Shown here: positions 17,190-25,642 of the stretch, piece by piece
Position numbering within the stretch: position 1 is the stretch's first letter
Layout: every line of letters begins with the position of its first letter
DNA from: an uncultured Fenollaria sp.
GTDB taxonomy: Bacteria; Bacillota; Clostridia; Tissierellales; Peptoniphilaceae
Reading direction: 5' to 3'
Assembly (NCBI RefSeq): GCF_946221515.1
Contig: NZ_CAMJVK010000021.1
Coordinates: 1 to 26,500, forward strand
DNA length: 26,500 bases
Program-made: the position numbers and the translations under genes
Notes under the pieces: generated by a model
Databases searched by the model: none
What the model was told of the DNA's origin: nothing
Seen by the model: the letters and a program-made list of their open reading frames with translations, nothing else

Positions 17190-18815
17190 TTACATCATTG
17201 GCATTCCACCAGGCATGCCACCTGCCATAGGTGCATCGTCCTTAGGAATGTCTGCTACTGCTGCTTCAGTAGTTAGTATCATTGATGCTACTGATGCTGC
17301 ATTTTGAAGTGCTGATCTAGTTACCTTAGTTGGGTCAACTATACCTGACTTAATCATGTCAACGTATTTGTTGTTAAGTGCGTCAAAACCAATGCCAGGT
17401 TTTTCGTTCATAACATTTTCAACAACAACTGATCCTTCTAGACCTGCGTTTTCAGCGATTTGTCTAACTGGTTCTTGTAGTGCTCTTAAGATTATCTTAA
17501 CGCCTGTCTTTTCGTCTCCTTCAAAGTCATCAACTATAGCTTCTAGTGCTTTGATTGAGTCAGCAAGTACAGTTCCACCTCCTGGTACTATACCTTCTTC
17601 AACTGCTGCTCTTGTAGCTGATAGAGCGTCTTCTATTCTTAATTTTCTTTCTTTTAATTCAATTTCACTAGCTGCACCAACTTGAACAACTGCAACGCCA
17701 CCAGTTAATTTAGCTAATCTTTCTTGAAGTTTTTCTCTATCAAAGTCTGAGTCTGATGCTTCGTATTGAGTCTTGATTTGTTTTACTCTTGCTTCGATTT
17801 CATCTTTTTCTCCTGCTCCATTAACAATAACTGTAGTTTCTTTGTCAACTTTAACTTTTTGAGCAGTTCCTAGCATATCTATAGTAGCTTCTTTTAGATC
17901 GTATCCTAATTCTTCAGATATAACCTTAGCTCCAGTTAATATAGCTATGTCTTGTAACATTTCTTTTCTTCTGTCTCCAAAGCCAGGAGCCTTAACTGCA
18001 ACGCAGTTGAATGTGCCTCTAAGTTTGTTAACAACAAGTGTTGCCATAGCATCGCCTTCTATATCTTCAGCGATTATTAATAATGGTTTTGATTGTTTAA
18101 CAATTTCTTCTAATACAGGAAGAATTTCTTGTATATTTGTTATCTTCTTATCAGTTATTAAGATGTAAGGATTGTCAAGTTCAGCTACCATCTTGTCTGT
18201 ATCTGTTACCATGTAGCTTGAAACGTATCCTCTATCAAATTGCATACCTTCAACTACTTCTAAAGTAGTGCCCATAGATTTTGATTCTTCAACAGTAATA
18301 ACTCCGTCATTACCAACTCTATCCATAGCGTCTGCAATAAGCTTACCAATTTCTTTATCTCCAGCTGATATTGAAGCAACTTGAGCTATAGCATCAGATG
18401 ATTCAACTTTCTTTGAATAAGATTTGATGCTTTCAACAGTTTTATCAACTGCTTTTCTAATACCACTTTGTAAAATCATTGGATTTGCGCCAGCTGCAAT
18501 ATTCTTAAGTCCTTCTCTGATTATAGCTTGAGCAAGTAATGTTGCTGTTGTTGTACCGTCACCAGCGATGTCATTTGTCTTAGTAGCAACTTCTTTTAAT
18601 AATTGTGCTCCCATATTTTCAAACTTATCTTCTAATTCTATTTCCTTAGCGATAGTAACACCGTCATTAGTGATTAGTGGTGAACCGAAAGATTTGTCAA
18701 GAACAACGTTTCTTCCCTTTGGTCCAAGTGTTACTTTTACAGTATTAGCAAGAATGTTAATACCTTCTTCCATTTTATGTCTTGCATCTGCATTGAATTT
18801 AATTTCTTTTGCCAT
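17190..18815 (-). CDS. groL: Chaperonin GroEL (Hsp60)
   Basis: ATP-driven folding chamber subunit that works with GroES. The 541 residues show VTLGPKGRNVVLDK (28-41), the ATP-site GDGTTTATLLA (85-95) with catalytic-type Asp86, the later apical and equatorial motifs (AVEEGIVPGGG), and a Gly/Met-rich C-terminal tail ending GGMPMM. The start has an AGGAGGTAAT ribosome site. It lies 11 bases after groS and ends at a strong terminator. Control is through the CIRCE element before groS. Confidence 0.98.
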   Translation of the reverse strand: MAKEIKFNADARHKMEEGINILANTVKVTLGPKGRNVVLDKSFGSPLITNDGVTIAKEIELEDKFENMGAQLLKEVATKTNDIAGDGTTTATLLAQAIIREGLKNIAAGANPMILQSGIRKAVDKTVESIKSYSKKVESSDAIAQVASISAGDKEIGKLIADAMDRVGNDGVITVEESKSMGTTLEVVEGMQFDRGYVSSYMVTDTDKMVAELDNPYILITDKKITNIQEILPVLEEIVKQSKPLLIIAEDIEGDAMATLVVNKLRGTFNCVAVKAPGFGDRRKEMLQDIAILTGAKVISEELGYDLKEATIDMLGTAQKVKVDKETTVIVNGAGEKDEIEARVKQIKTQYEASDSDFDREKLQERLAKLTGGVAVVQVGAASEIELKERKLRIEDALSATRAAVEEGIVPGGGTVLADSIKALEAIVDDFEGDEKTGVKIILRALQEPVRQIAENAGLEGSVVVENVMNEKPGIGFDALNNKYVDMIKSGIVDPTKVTRSALQNAASVASMILTTEAAVADIPKDDAPMAGGMPGGMPMM

Positions 18816-18826
18816 ATAATTACCTC

Positions 18827-19111
18827 CTAGTCTTCAACTACTGCAACGATGTCAGCGAATTTTAATACAGTGTATTCAACGCCGTCAATCTTTGCGCTTG
18901 TTCCTGCATATGTTGAGAATATAACCTTATCTCCTACTTTTACTTCTTTTGCCTTCTTTTCATCATTAGCGATGTCAGATCCTATAGCTATAACTTCAGC
19001 CATAACAGGAGCTTCCTTTGAAGCGCTTGGTAGTACTATGCCTGATTTAGTTTTTTCTTCTGCTTCTAATTTCTTAATAACTATCCTATCGGATAATGGT
19101 CTTAATTTCAT
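18827..19111 (-). CDS. groS: Co-chaperonin GroES (Hsp10)
   Basis: Lid of the GroEL chamber. The 94-residue protein has the standard opening MKLRPLSDRIVIKKLEAEEKT-type pattern, the mobile loop KSGIVLPSAS (22-31), and the VGDKVIFSTYAGT segment. AAGGAGGA lies 8 bases before the ATG. It is first in the two-gene groS-groL operon, directly downstream of a CIRCE operator, so it is expected to respond to heat and misfolding stress through HrcA, which is not encoded in this window. Confidence 0.97.
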   Translation of the reverse strand: MKLRPLSDRIVIKKLEAEEKTKSGIVLPSASKEAPVMAEVIAIGSDIANDEKKAKEVKVGDKVIFSTYAGTSAKIDGVEYTVLKFADIVAVVED

Positions 19112-19150
19112 AATCTATTCCTCCTTATAATATTGTTAATATTTTTCTTG

Positions 19151-19177
19151 TTAGCACTCGTCTCTATTGAGTGCTAA
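19151..19177 (-). promoter_or_regulatory. CIRCE operator of groS-groL
   Basis: A perfect inverted repeat TTAGCACTC, 9-base spacer, GAGTGCTAA. This is the exact CIRCE consensus bound by the HrcA repressor. It lies just downstream of the predicted -10 box and about 40 bases before groS, so bound HrcA would block initiation; the transcript could also form a 5' hairpin there. Confidence 0.97.
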
Positions 19178-19184
19178 CAATTAT

Positions 19185-19213
19185 ATTGTAGTAAATATAA
19201 CTCAATTATACAA
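19185..19213 (-). promoter_or_regulatory. Putative promoter of groS-groL
   Basis: On the minus strand, TTGTAT (19208-19213) and TACAAT (19185-19190) are spaced 17 bases apart. The implied start of RNA falls at the edge of the CIRCE element, as expected for HrcA-controlled promoters. The -35 match is weak. Confidence 0.5.
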
Positions 19214-19273
19214 GATAATATAATCGTATTTATTTATATTTATCGCTATTATTTGTTTATTATCTTACTTTTT

Positions 19274-20143
19274 CTAATCTTTTTTCATCTTTTTATAATT
19301 TTCTCTCATATAGTAGAAAAGATATTGCTGTGCATAGCCAGATAAATCGCCAAATCTTCTCATGCCATCCTCTTGTATAAGCTTCTTATTTCTCTCTTCT
19401 CCACCGTAGTAAAGCTCTTCCATAACTCTCTTAACCCATACATCGACTGGGAATGAATCGGTTCTACCGAGTCCAAAGAGTAATATGCATTGAAAGACTT
19501 TCTCGCCTATACCCGGCACTTCTAATAAAGTTTTTCTAATATCGTCTACGCTTCTTTCTTTAAGCTCTTCAAAATTTATTATACCCTCTTGAACCATTTT
19601 TGAAGCAATAACTATCCTTTCAGATCTAAAGCCAGCTCTTGCATACTCCTTTATGTCCTCAGGCTTTGCACTAGAAAGAGCCGCTGGACTTGGAAAGGCA
19701 TAGTACTCTTCTTCATCAAATGGATTATTTAGCTTCTCTCCGTACATTTGCGATAGTTTCTTAATTGTATTCTTAATGTTCTTAATTTGATTATTGGCAC
19801 TAATAATAAAGGAAATATACGTCTCGAATGGATCCTGTTTAAGTATCCTCATACCGCCACCGAAGTCAATAGCTTTTCTAATAACTTCATCATTAGCAGA
19901 TAGCGTATTCTTAATTGCATCATAGTCTGTATTTAAGTCAAAATAGTTTAAGATATCCTTTTCATCTCTAAAGTCCCCTATTATTTCTATAGTATCATCT
20001 GTGGCATGTGCCTCCAAGACCATGTCCCTAAATATAAATCTATATGCCTCTTCATCTAGCTTTTTCCATCTGAATGCTTGACCGCACTCAAATATATGAG
20101 AAGGGACAAAGCTAGTCTGTCCCCTTAATATTATCTTATTCAT
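19274..20143 (-). CDS. ogg: OGG1-type 8-oxoguanine DNA glycosylase/AP lyase
   Basis: Base-excision repair enzyme that removes 8-oxoguanine from DNA. The 289 residues have the OGG N-terminal domain (about 1-105, with FECGQAFRWKK at 18-28) and a helix-hairpin-helix domain with LLEVPGIGEKV (206-216). The expected catalytic residues are present: Lys215 in GIGEK and Asp234 in FPVDVWVKR; SANNQI (115-120) matches the lesion-contact asparagine region of OGG1. The start overlaps natB by 8 bases and has only a weak AAAGAG site, implying translational coupling. It is the last gene of the rex operon. An AlkA-like 3-methyladenine glycosylase is the main alternative, but the N-terminal domain argues for OGG1. 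Confidence 0.9.
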   Translation of the reverse strand: MNKIILRGQTSFVPSHIFECGQAFRWKKLDEEAYRFIFRDMVLEAHATDDTIEIIGDFRDEKDILNYFDLNTDYDAIKNTLSANDEVIRKAIDFGGGMRILKQDPFETYISFIISANNQIKNIKNTIKKLSQMYGEKLNNPFDEEEYYAFPSPAALSSAKPEDIKEYARAGFRSERIVIASKMVQEGIINFEELKERSVDDIRKTLLEVPGIGEKVFQCILLFGLGRTDSFPVDVWVKRVMEELYYGGEERNKKLIQEDGMRRFGDLSGYAQQYLFYYMRENYKKMKKD

Positions 20144-21371
20144 TACTCTTTGTATTTTTGTCCTCTTTTAATGCTTTAAACGCTTGTTTAAGCGTCATTC
20201 TGTTTCCGTATTGCAGTGTTCCTAGTCTATAGATATCGCATGCAAGTTTATATATAAAGTATGCTGATACCACCAATATAGCAAAAGATGCAGCTATCTC
20301 TATGATAGAAATATTTAACATACCTGCCCTAATAAACATAACGAATGGAGATGTTAATGGGAAGTATGATAAAAACGCCACAAAACTTGATTCTGATCCA
20401 GATGTTAACGCAAATATAGCTCCAAAATAAGCAAGTACAATTAATATTGTAGCTGATGATATTGATTGACTTACTTCTTCTATCTTATTAACTAGTGCTC
20501 CAAGTGTTGCAAATATGAACAGATATAAGAAGAAACCTGCTATCATAAACAAGATGAATGTTACAACTAATTGTATAGGTGCGCTTGTGATGCTAAATAT
20601 GTCTGACCAATACTCTTTATTGAATAAGTATCCTACAGCAAATCCAATAAACAAGAATGATACTTGAATAACCGCACTTATTACAGTCGCTAATACTTTA
20701 CTTAGTATCAAGTATTTAGGTTTAGTTGATGTTATAAGCAGCTCCATAGTCCTGTCATTCTTTTCCTTAGCTACTGATGTTGCAGTTATTTGGCCATATG
20801 TTAGTATAATCATATATAGTAAAAATAACAAGAAATATATTATAAAATAATTTTGCTTTGAGTCCTTTCCTAGCACTACTTCATTTATTTGGTATTGATT
20901 TTCTTCTAAGGCTTTGATTTTAGAATAATCCACGCCTTCTGCTTCAATCAGTTTTTTATATCGGTATTCATTTAAGACTCTGTCTAAGCCATCACCCATA
21001 TCAGTAAGTTTAGAGTTTAATACAAATTTTTGAATTGAGTCTGAATCAATTATTGCTCCTCTATCCAGCTCTTTACTTAGTACATCATCTTTAAGTTTTT
21101 CTTCGTCAGTATATAAATGAACTTCATAATTACTTAAAAATGATTTTAATTCGCTTTCATTAACACTCTCATCATTTATAATTACACCTAGCTTTTGTAT
21201 TTTGTTAAATTCATCCGTGATAGACTTAAATAAATTTCCTTGTATAAGTCTTGGAACAAAAGCCCCTAATAAGGCTAGAACTAAAAAGACTACTGAAGTT
21301 ATCTTATACGACTTAGTCTTTATAAGCTGCTTAAACTCAAATGATGTTATTAAACCAACTTTATTCTTCAT
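20136..21371 (-). CDS. ABC-2 type exporter permease, NatB-like
   Basis: Membrane subunit of an ABC exporter, 411 residues from the chosen start. One N-terminal helix (about 22-42) is followed by an outer loop of about 130 residues and then a block of about five helices (175-195, 226-250, 266-296, 306-323 and 355-377). The cytoplasmic motif EKNDRTMELLITS (203-215) and the C-terminal CDIYRLGTLQYGNRMTLK pattern are typical of NatB/YhaP proteins. A GTG three codons earlier is possible, but the ATG at 21369-21371 has the better AGGTGA spacing and still overlaps natA by 11 bases. In Bacillus NatAB exports sodium; sodium as substrate here is only a possibility. Confidence 0.88.
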   Translation of the reverse strand: MKNKVGLITSFEFKQLIKTKSYKITSVVFLVLALLGAFVPRLIQGNLFKSITDEFNKIQKLGVIINDESVNESELKSFLSNYEVHLYTDEEKLKDDVLSKELDRGAIIDSDSIQKFVLNSKLTDMGDGLDRVLNEYRYKKLIEAEGVDYSKIKALEENQYQINEVVLGKDSKQNYFIIYFLLFLLYMIILTYGQITATSVAKEKNDRTMELLITSTKPKYLILSKVLATVISAVIQVSFLFIGFAVGYLFNKEYWSDIFSITSAPIQLVVTFILFMIAGFFLYLFIFATLGALVNKIEEVSQSISSATILIVLAYFGAIFALTSGSESSFVAFLSYFPLTSPFVMFIRAGMLNISIIEIAASFAILVVSAYFIYKLACDIYRLGTLQYGNRMTLKQAFKALKEDKNTKSNE

Positions 21372-22266
21372 CCTTATCACCTACCGCTTCTATGAATATC
21401 TCTTCTAGACTTGGTTCATACTTTGCTATGGCTCTAAAATTGTCCTTGCCAATAGCAAACTTAGCAAGTTCATCAGCTTTATCACTCGTTCTAACGATGA
21501 TATCATTATCTTTGATGCTAACATTATCTTGTCCAGCTAAATCAAATATATCTTGTAAATAGTTAACAGCATCATTATAAAAGCTTAATCTTAATCTTCC
21601 CTCGCCCATATTTTTCTTAATTTCTTTAAGATTGCCAGTTAAAACATTTTTGCCGTCTTTAATAAGAGCAATATTGTCACAAAAGTTTTCAACATGGCTC
21701 ATTTGATGAGATGAGAATATAAGCAAAGTGCCACTTGAAACAGCTTCTTTGATTAAATCGATAAGTATTTGAGAGTTAACTGGGTCTAGACCTGAGAATG
21801 GCTCATCAAGAATAATAATATCAGGCTTATTAATAAATGTCTGAATGATTTGTATCTTTTGTTGATTACCCTTTGATAGAGTATCAAGATTTTTAGCCTT
21901 GTATTCACTTAGCTTAACCTTTTCAAGTAGCTCAAGAGCGTTGTCATGGCTTTCCTTTTTTGTAAGCCCTTTAATCCTACCAAAGTAAATTAGCTGATCA
22001 AGTATGGCGCTCTTAGCGTACATACCTCTTTCTTCAGGCAAATATCCTAGCTTAATCTCTTTTCTGTCTATTGGCGCGCCGTCAATCAGTATCTTGCCGC
22101 TGTCAGCTTTAAAAACGTCCATAAGTATCCTTATAGTAGTCGTTTTGCCAGCTCCATTCCTTCCTAAGAAAGCAGTTGAACTACCAGAACTTGTCTCTAA
22201 GTTAATTCCGTGTAAAACTTCTTTTCCCGCGAAGGATTTTTTAATGTCGATTAATTCTAACTTCAT
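21361..22266 (-). CDS. ABC exporter ATPase, NatA-like
   Basis: ATPase partner of the overlapping permease gene. The 301 residues show Walker A GRNGAGKTT (35-43), the GYLPEERGMY Q-loop-region motif (74-83), signature LSKGNQQK (130-137), Walker B IIILDEP (150-156), switch His187 and a C-terminal DUF4162-like domain (about 210-300). The GYLPEERG motif and C-terminal domain are typical of ATPases paired with NatB-like ABC-2 permeases. It starts at the rex stop (TAATG), and its AAGGAG ribosome site is embedded in the last codons of rex, so expression depends on rex translation and transcription. Confidence 0.92.
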   Translation of the reverse strand: MKLELIDIKKSFAGKEVLHGINLETSSGSSTAFLGRNGAGKTTTIRILMDVFKADSGKILIDGAPIDRKEIKLGYLPEERGMYAKSAILDQLIYFGRIKGLTKKESHDNALELLEKVKLSEYKAKNLDTLSKGNQQKIQIIQTFINKPDIIILDEPFSGLDPVNSQILIDLIKEAVSSGTLLIFSSHQMSHVENFCDNIALIKDGKNVLTGNLKEIKKNMGEGRLRLSFYNDAVNYLQDIFDLAGQDNVSIKDNDIIVRTSDKADELAKFAIGKDNFRAIAKYEPSLEEIFIEAVGDKDEE

Positions 22267-23009
22267 TATTTACTCTCCTTTCTAGGTCTTCCCCTCTTTT
22301 TAGACTGTCTATATCTTCCTAATTCCTTATCATATACAATATCCTTTGCCCTATTGACATAATCGTCACTTGTGAAAGTGCCATCATTTTTACATTTAAG
22401 TAAATAGTTTAGCGTGAATAAGCTCTCTGATAATGGCACGTTCTCAACTATGATGTCCTTATCTAAATCAAGCACAGTCGGAGCAAAGTTCCAAACCGCC
22501 TTTATACCAATCTTTTCATAAGTCCTGGCAACGTCCCTTGCACTATTGCTAGTAACAGCTATGACACCTATGTCAATAGTATTGTTCTTGGCAAAATCTT
22601 CAAGCTCAGAAATGTTTCTAACTTTGATACCATTAAAGCTAAGACCTATCATATTGGGATTGCTATCAAATAGACCAATAAATTTAAAGCCGCTACTTTC
22701 AAACTCACGCGACTGTATTATCGCTTGGCCGATATTGCCAACACCAGTTAAGATTAAATTCTTTTTATAATCAAGACCAAGAACGCCTTTGAGGTCCATG
22801 TATATGGTCTCAACATTATATCCATAACCTTGTCTACCCTCAGCGCCAAAAGTATTTAGATCGGCCCTGATCTGAGAGGCAGTAAACTTTGTGTAAGACG
22901 ATAGCTCACTTGAAGAAACCCTATGTACGCCCCTTGCGTATAGGTCTTCAAAAATCACATAGTATATGGGTAATCTTTTAATTGCGTTTATTGTAATATC
23001 ACGAGCCAT
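22266..23009 (-). CDS. rex: Redox-sensing repressor Rex with AT-hook-like C-terminal tail
   Basis: DNA-binding repressor that releases its operators when NADH rises relative to NAD+. The start is ATG at 23007-23009, with an AAAGGTG site upstream; a longer in-frame reading upstream lacks one. The 247 residues comprise a winged helix (about 1-80, with TASQIRADLNTFGAEGRQGYGYN), a Rossmann NAD(H) domain with GVGNIGQA (89-96) and Asp115 at the end of strand 2, and the usual dimer helix near LFTLNYLL (197-204). Rex proteins commonly end soon after this; here about 40 more residues follow, ending KKRGRPRKESK (237-247), an AT-hook pattern. It heads an operon with natA, natB and ogg. Confidence 0.95.
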   Translation of the reverse strand: MARDITINAIKRLPIYYVIFEDLYARGVHRVSSSELSSYTKFTASQIRADLNTFGAEGRQGYGYNVETIYMDLKGVLGLDYKKNLILTGVGNIGQAIIQSREFESSGFKFIGLFDSNPNMIGLSFNGIKVRNISELEDFAKNNTIDIGVIAVTSNSARDVARTYEKIGIKAVWNFAPTVLDLDKDIIVENVPLSESLFTLNYLLKCKNDGTFTSDDYVNRAKDIVYDKELGRYRQSKKRGRPRKESK

Positions 23010-23041
23010 ATCTCCACACCTTTCATTATTAAAGCAATTAT

Positions 23042-23070
23042 AGTATAACATATAGCGAATTTCTTAGCAA
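23042..23070 (-). promoter_or_regulatory. Putative promoter of the rex operon
   Basis: On the minus strand, TTGCTA (23065-23070) and TATACT (23042-23047) are spaced 17 bases apart, with a TG one base before the -10 box (extended -10). A small inverted repeat, TTATA-G-TATAA (23038-23048), overlaps the -10, but it does not match the usual Rex operator. RNA would start about 30 bases before the rex ATG. Confidence 0.55.
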
Positions 23071-23088
23071 TAATTTTTTCATTTATGT

Positions 23089-23094
23089 TATAAT
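23089..23094 (+). promoter_or_regulatory. Putative -10 box for the ABC-F operon
   Basis: A perfect TATAAT lies 17 bases before the ABC-F start codon. A good -35 is not obvious (TTAGCA at 23064-23069 is 19 bases away). RNA starting about 7 bases after the -10 would begin at or next to the GAGGTG ribosome site (23101-23106), giving an extremely short leader. Confidence 0.45.
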
Positions 23095-23111
23095 AGAATA
23101 GAGGTGTTTTT

Positions 23112-25007
23112 ATGACTGTACTAGCATGTAACAATATAAAAAAAGTTTTTATAGACAAGTTAATTTTTGAAAACGTTTCTATTAATATAAATGAGGGTGA
23201 AAAAGTTGCCATAGTTGGTATGAATGGTACTGGTAAGTCAACACTACTAAACATTCTATCTGGCATGCTTAATTATGATGAAGGCGATATATTTATTTCT
23301 AAAGATACTAAAATTGCCTATCTTGAGCAAAATACAACGATCAGGAGCTCTTTAAGTGTTTATGACGAGATGAAAAAGTCGATGAAGCACTTGACTGATC
23401 TTGAAGAGGAGCTTAGGAATTTTGAAGATATCATCGCCAAGAACCCTAGTCAAGAGAACTTGGATAGATATGCTTTTTTACTTGAAGACTTCGAAAAGAA
23501 AGGCGGATATACATATGATGCTGAGATAAAAAAGGTTTTGACTGGTCTTGGTTTTGGCGAAGAACAGTTTATCCAGGCTTTTAACTCTCTTAGCGGTGGA
23601 CAAAAATCTAAGCTAATGCTTGCCAAGGCACTTATACAAGAGTCTGACATACTTTTCTTAGACGAGCCGACTAACCATCTTGATATTGACTCAATGGAAT
23701 TCCTTCAGGAATACATCAATTCATTTAATAAGACTGTTGTTATGGTCAGCCACGATAGATATTTTTTAAATGCAACTTGTAATAAGGTAATCTTGATTAA
23801 AGATCACACAACTCATGAGTACAATATGGGCTACGAGCAATATATAAAGCAAAGAAAGATAAATGAAACAATACAAGAGAAGGCTTATATTAATCAGCAA
23901 AAAGAAATTGAAAGACAAAAAGAGATTATCAGAAGATTTAGGTCCTACGCTACTGAAAAAAGCATTATTAAGGCAAAATCGCGTGAGAAGATGCTTGCTA
24001 AGATTGAGCTCTTAAGTGATGTTAATGATGACAGCGAGATCAATTTCAAGTTTAGGATGAAGGTCGAGTCAGGTAACGATGTCTTAGCTGTTGAAAATAT
24101 CAATAAGAGCTTTGGTGATTTTAAACTATTAAATGATATAAACTTTAACATATATAAGCGTGAGCATGTCGGCATCATCGGTGCCAATGGTATTGGTAAG
24201 TCGACTCTATTTAAAATTATTCTTGGTGAAGAAAGTCATGACTCTGGTGAAATACGCTTTGGGACTAATGTCAATGTCGGCTACTTTGATCAAGAGCTAG
24301 AAAAGCTTGACGTGAATAAATCCATAGCCGAAGAGATATGGGACAGCTTTCCTCGCCTTACTTACTTTGAGTTAAGAAAAGCGCTTGCAAAGTTCTTATT
24401 TATTGATGATGATATATATAAGATGATAGATGAATTATCTGGCGGAGAAAAAGCTAGAGTTTCTCTATGTAAAATAATGCTTTCTGATGTAAACTTCCTT
24501 GTCCTAGACGAACCTACAAATCACTTGGACATCGAGTCAAAAGAAGTTTTGGAAGAGGCACTTAATTCATACGAAGGAACTTTGCTTGTAATTAGCCACG
24601 ATAGATATTTTCTAAATAAAGTTGTGAATAAAATACTTGAGCTTAAAGCTGATGGTATTCATGAATTTTTAGGTAATTATGACTATTATCTTGAAAAGAA
24701 AAAGCGTATGCGCGAAGAAGAAGCCTTTTTAGAAGAGCCTGAAGAAATTACAAAGACTCAAGCAAAGCTCAATAAAAAGCGTGAAAGAGAAGAAAAAGAA
24801 AGATTAAAAAAGGAAAAACAAGCGAAGGATGCTATTGAAAAAGAAATTTCAGAGCTTGAAAAACATAAAGATAAGATTCATAATGAGCTTGCAAATCCCG
24901 ATATATACGATGACATAGACAGAGTCAACGATTTGAACTTTAAACTGACTGAGATTGATGAGAAGCTTGATGCCTTATATGAAGAGCTGATTTATATGGA
25001 GGATTAA
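23112..25007 (+). CDS. ABC-F family ATPase (Uup/YdiF type)
   Basis: Soluble protein of 631 residues with two ABC cassettes and no membrane segments. Cassette 1: Walker A GMNGTGKST (36-44) and LSGGQ (160-164), with LFLDEPTNHLD. Cassette 2: Walker A GANGIGKST (357-365), LSGGEKAR and LVLDEPTNHLD. The cassettes are joined by the charged helical linker characteristic of ABC-F proteins, and a Lys/Glu-rich coiled-coil C-terminal domain (about 535-631) resembles Uup/YdiF. ABC-F proteins act on ribosomes, relieving stalls or protecting from antibiotics; which applies here cannot be read from the sequence. A GAGGTG site precedes the ATG. Its stop is one base before fetA. Confidence 0.93.
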   Translation: MTVLACNNIKKVFIDKLIFENVSININEGEKVAIVGMNGTGKSTLLNILSGMLNYDEGDIFISKDTKIAYLEQNTTIRSSLSVYDEMKKSMKHLTDLEEELRNFEDIIAKNPSQENLDRYAFLLEDFEKKGGYTYDAEIKKVLTGLGFGEEQFIQAFNSLSGGQKSKLMLAKALIQESDILFLDEPTNHLDIDSMEFLQEYINSFNKTVVMVSHDRYFLNATCNKVILIKDHTTHEYNMGYEQYIKQRKINETIQEKAYINQQKEIERQKEIIRRFRSYATEKSIIKAKSREKMLAKIELLSDVNDDSEINFKFRMKVESGNDVLAVENINKSFGDFKLLNDINFNIYKREHVGIIGANGIGKSTLFKIILGEESHDSGEIRFGTNVNVGYFDQELEKLDVNKSIAEEIWDSFPRLTYFELRKALAKFLFIDDDIYKMIDELSGGEKARVSLCKIMLSDVNFLVLDEPTNHLDIESKEVLEEALNSYEGTLLVISHDRYFLNKVVNKILELKADGIHEFLGNYDYYLEKKKRMREEEAFLEEPEEITKTQAKLNKKREREEKERLKKEKQAKDAIEKEISELEKHKDKIHNELANPDIYDDIDRVNDLNFKLTEIDEKLDALYEELIYMED

Positions 25008-25008
25008 G

Positions 25009-25641
25009 ATGTTTGAACTAAAAAATATAAAATTCAAAGATATTATTAGCATAGAGCATCTGTCTATTGATGATAATGGCTTAACTATGATTATGGGTCC
25101 GAGCGGCAGCGGTAAATCGACTATCTTAAAGATGCTTGATGACCTTATAAGCCCTGATATCGGCGAAATTTTTTATAAAGGCGACAATATTATGACATAT
25201 AAAGCGCATGAACTAAGAAGAAAAGTTATTATGCAGTCTCAATTCCCCGCTATCTTCGAAGGCGATGTGAGATACAATTTAAATATAGCTAGAAAATTCA
25301 GTGGTATAGACGCTCTTGATGATGCGAAACTAAAAGAACTGCTTGATATAGTTTTGCTTGATAAAGATCTTAATGATAATCCAAAGGACTTCTCTGGCGG
25401 AGAAAAGACTAGACTATCGATAGCGAGGGTCTTGGCAATGGATGCTGAAGTATATCTATTTGACGAGCCAACATCGTCACTTGATGAAGAGACCGAATAC
25501 AAGCTTATAAGTAATGTGATTAAGTACTTAAAAGAAAGAGATAAAAAGATAATTATGGTATCGCACTCAGAAAAACTATTCTCCCTAGCTGATCAAGTGA
25601 TTAGCATCAAGAATAATACAGCGACGATTAAGGAGGCCTAG
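25009..25641 (+). CDS. fetA: Iron-exporter type ABC ATPase, FetA-like (YbbL)
   Basis: ATPase of a two-component ABC exporter with the FetB-like permease downstream. The 210 residues show Walker A GPSGSGKST (30-38), a Q-loop in VIMQSQFP (73-80), signature FSGGEKTR (128-135), Walker B VYLFDEP (148-154) and switch His186. The short length and pairing with an UPF0014 permease match FetA/YbbL, which in E. coli supports iron export and peroxide tolerance. Its GGAGGA site is inside the end of the ABC-F gene, so the two are coupled. The substrate is inferred from the pair. Confidence 0.85.
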   Translation: MFELKNIKFKDIISIEHLSIDDNGLTMIMGPSGSGKSTILKMLDDLISPDIGEIFYKGDNIMTYKAHELRRKVIMQSQFPAIFEGDVRYNLNIARKFSGIDALDDAKLKELLDIVLLDKDLNDNPKDFSGGEKTRLSIARVLAMDAEVYLFDEPTSSLDEETEYKLISNVIKYLKERDKKIIMVSHSEKLFSLADQVISIKNNTATIKEA

Positions 25642-25642
25642 T

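Noticed and set aside
23010..23051. An in-frame upstream extension of rex (14 more residues)
   Set aside because: It would cover the rex promoter and ribosome site, has no ribosome site of its own, and adds residues absent from the Rex fold.
23010..23111. A Rex operator in the rex/ABC-F divergent region
   Set aside because: No TTGTTAA...TTAACAA or TTGTGA...TCACAA type palindrome is present; only a short TTATA-G-TATAA repeat overlapping the -10 box.
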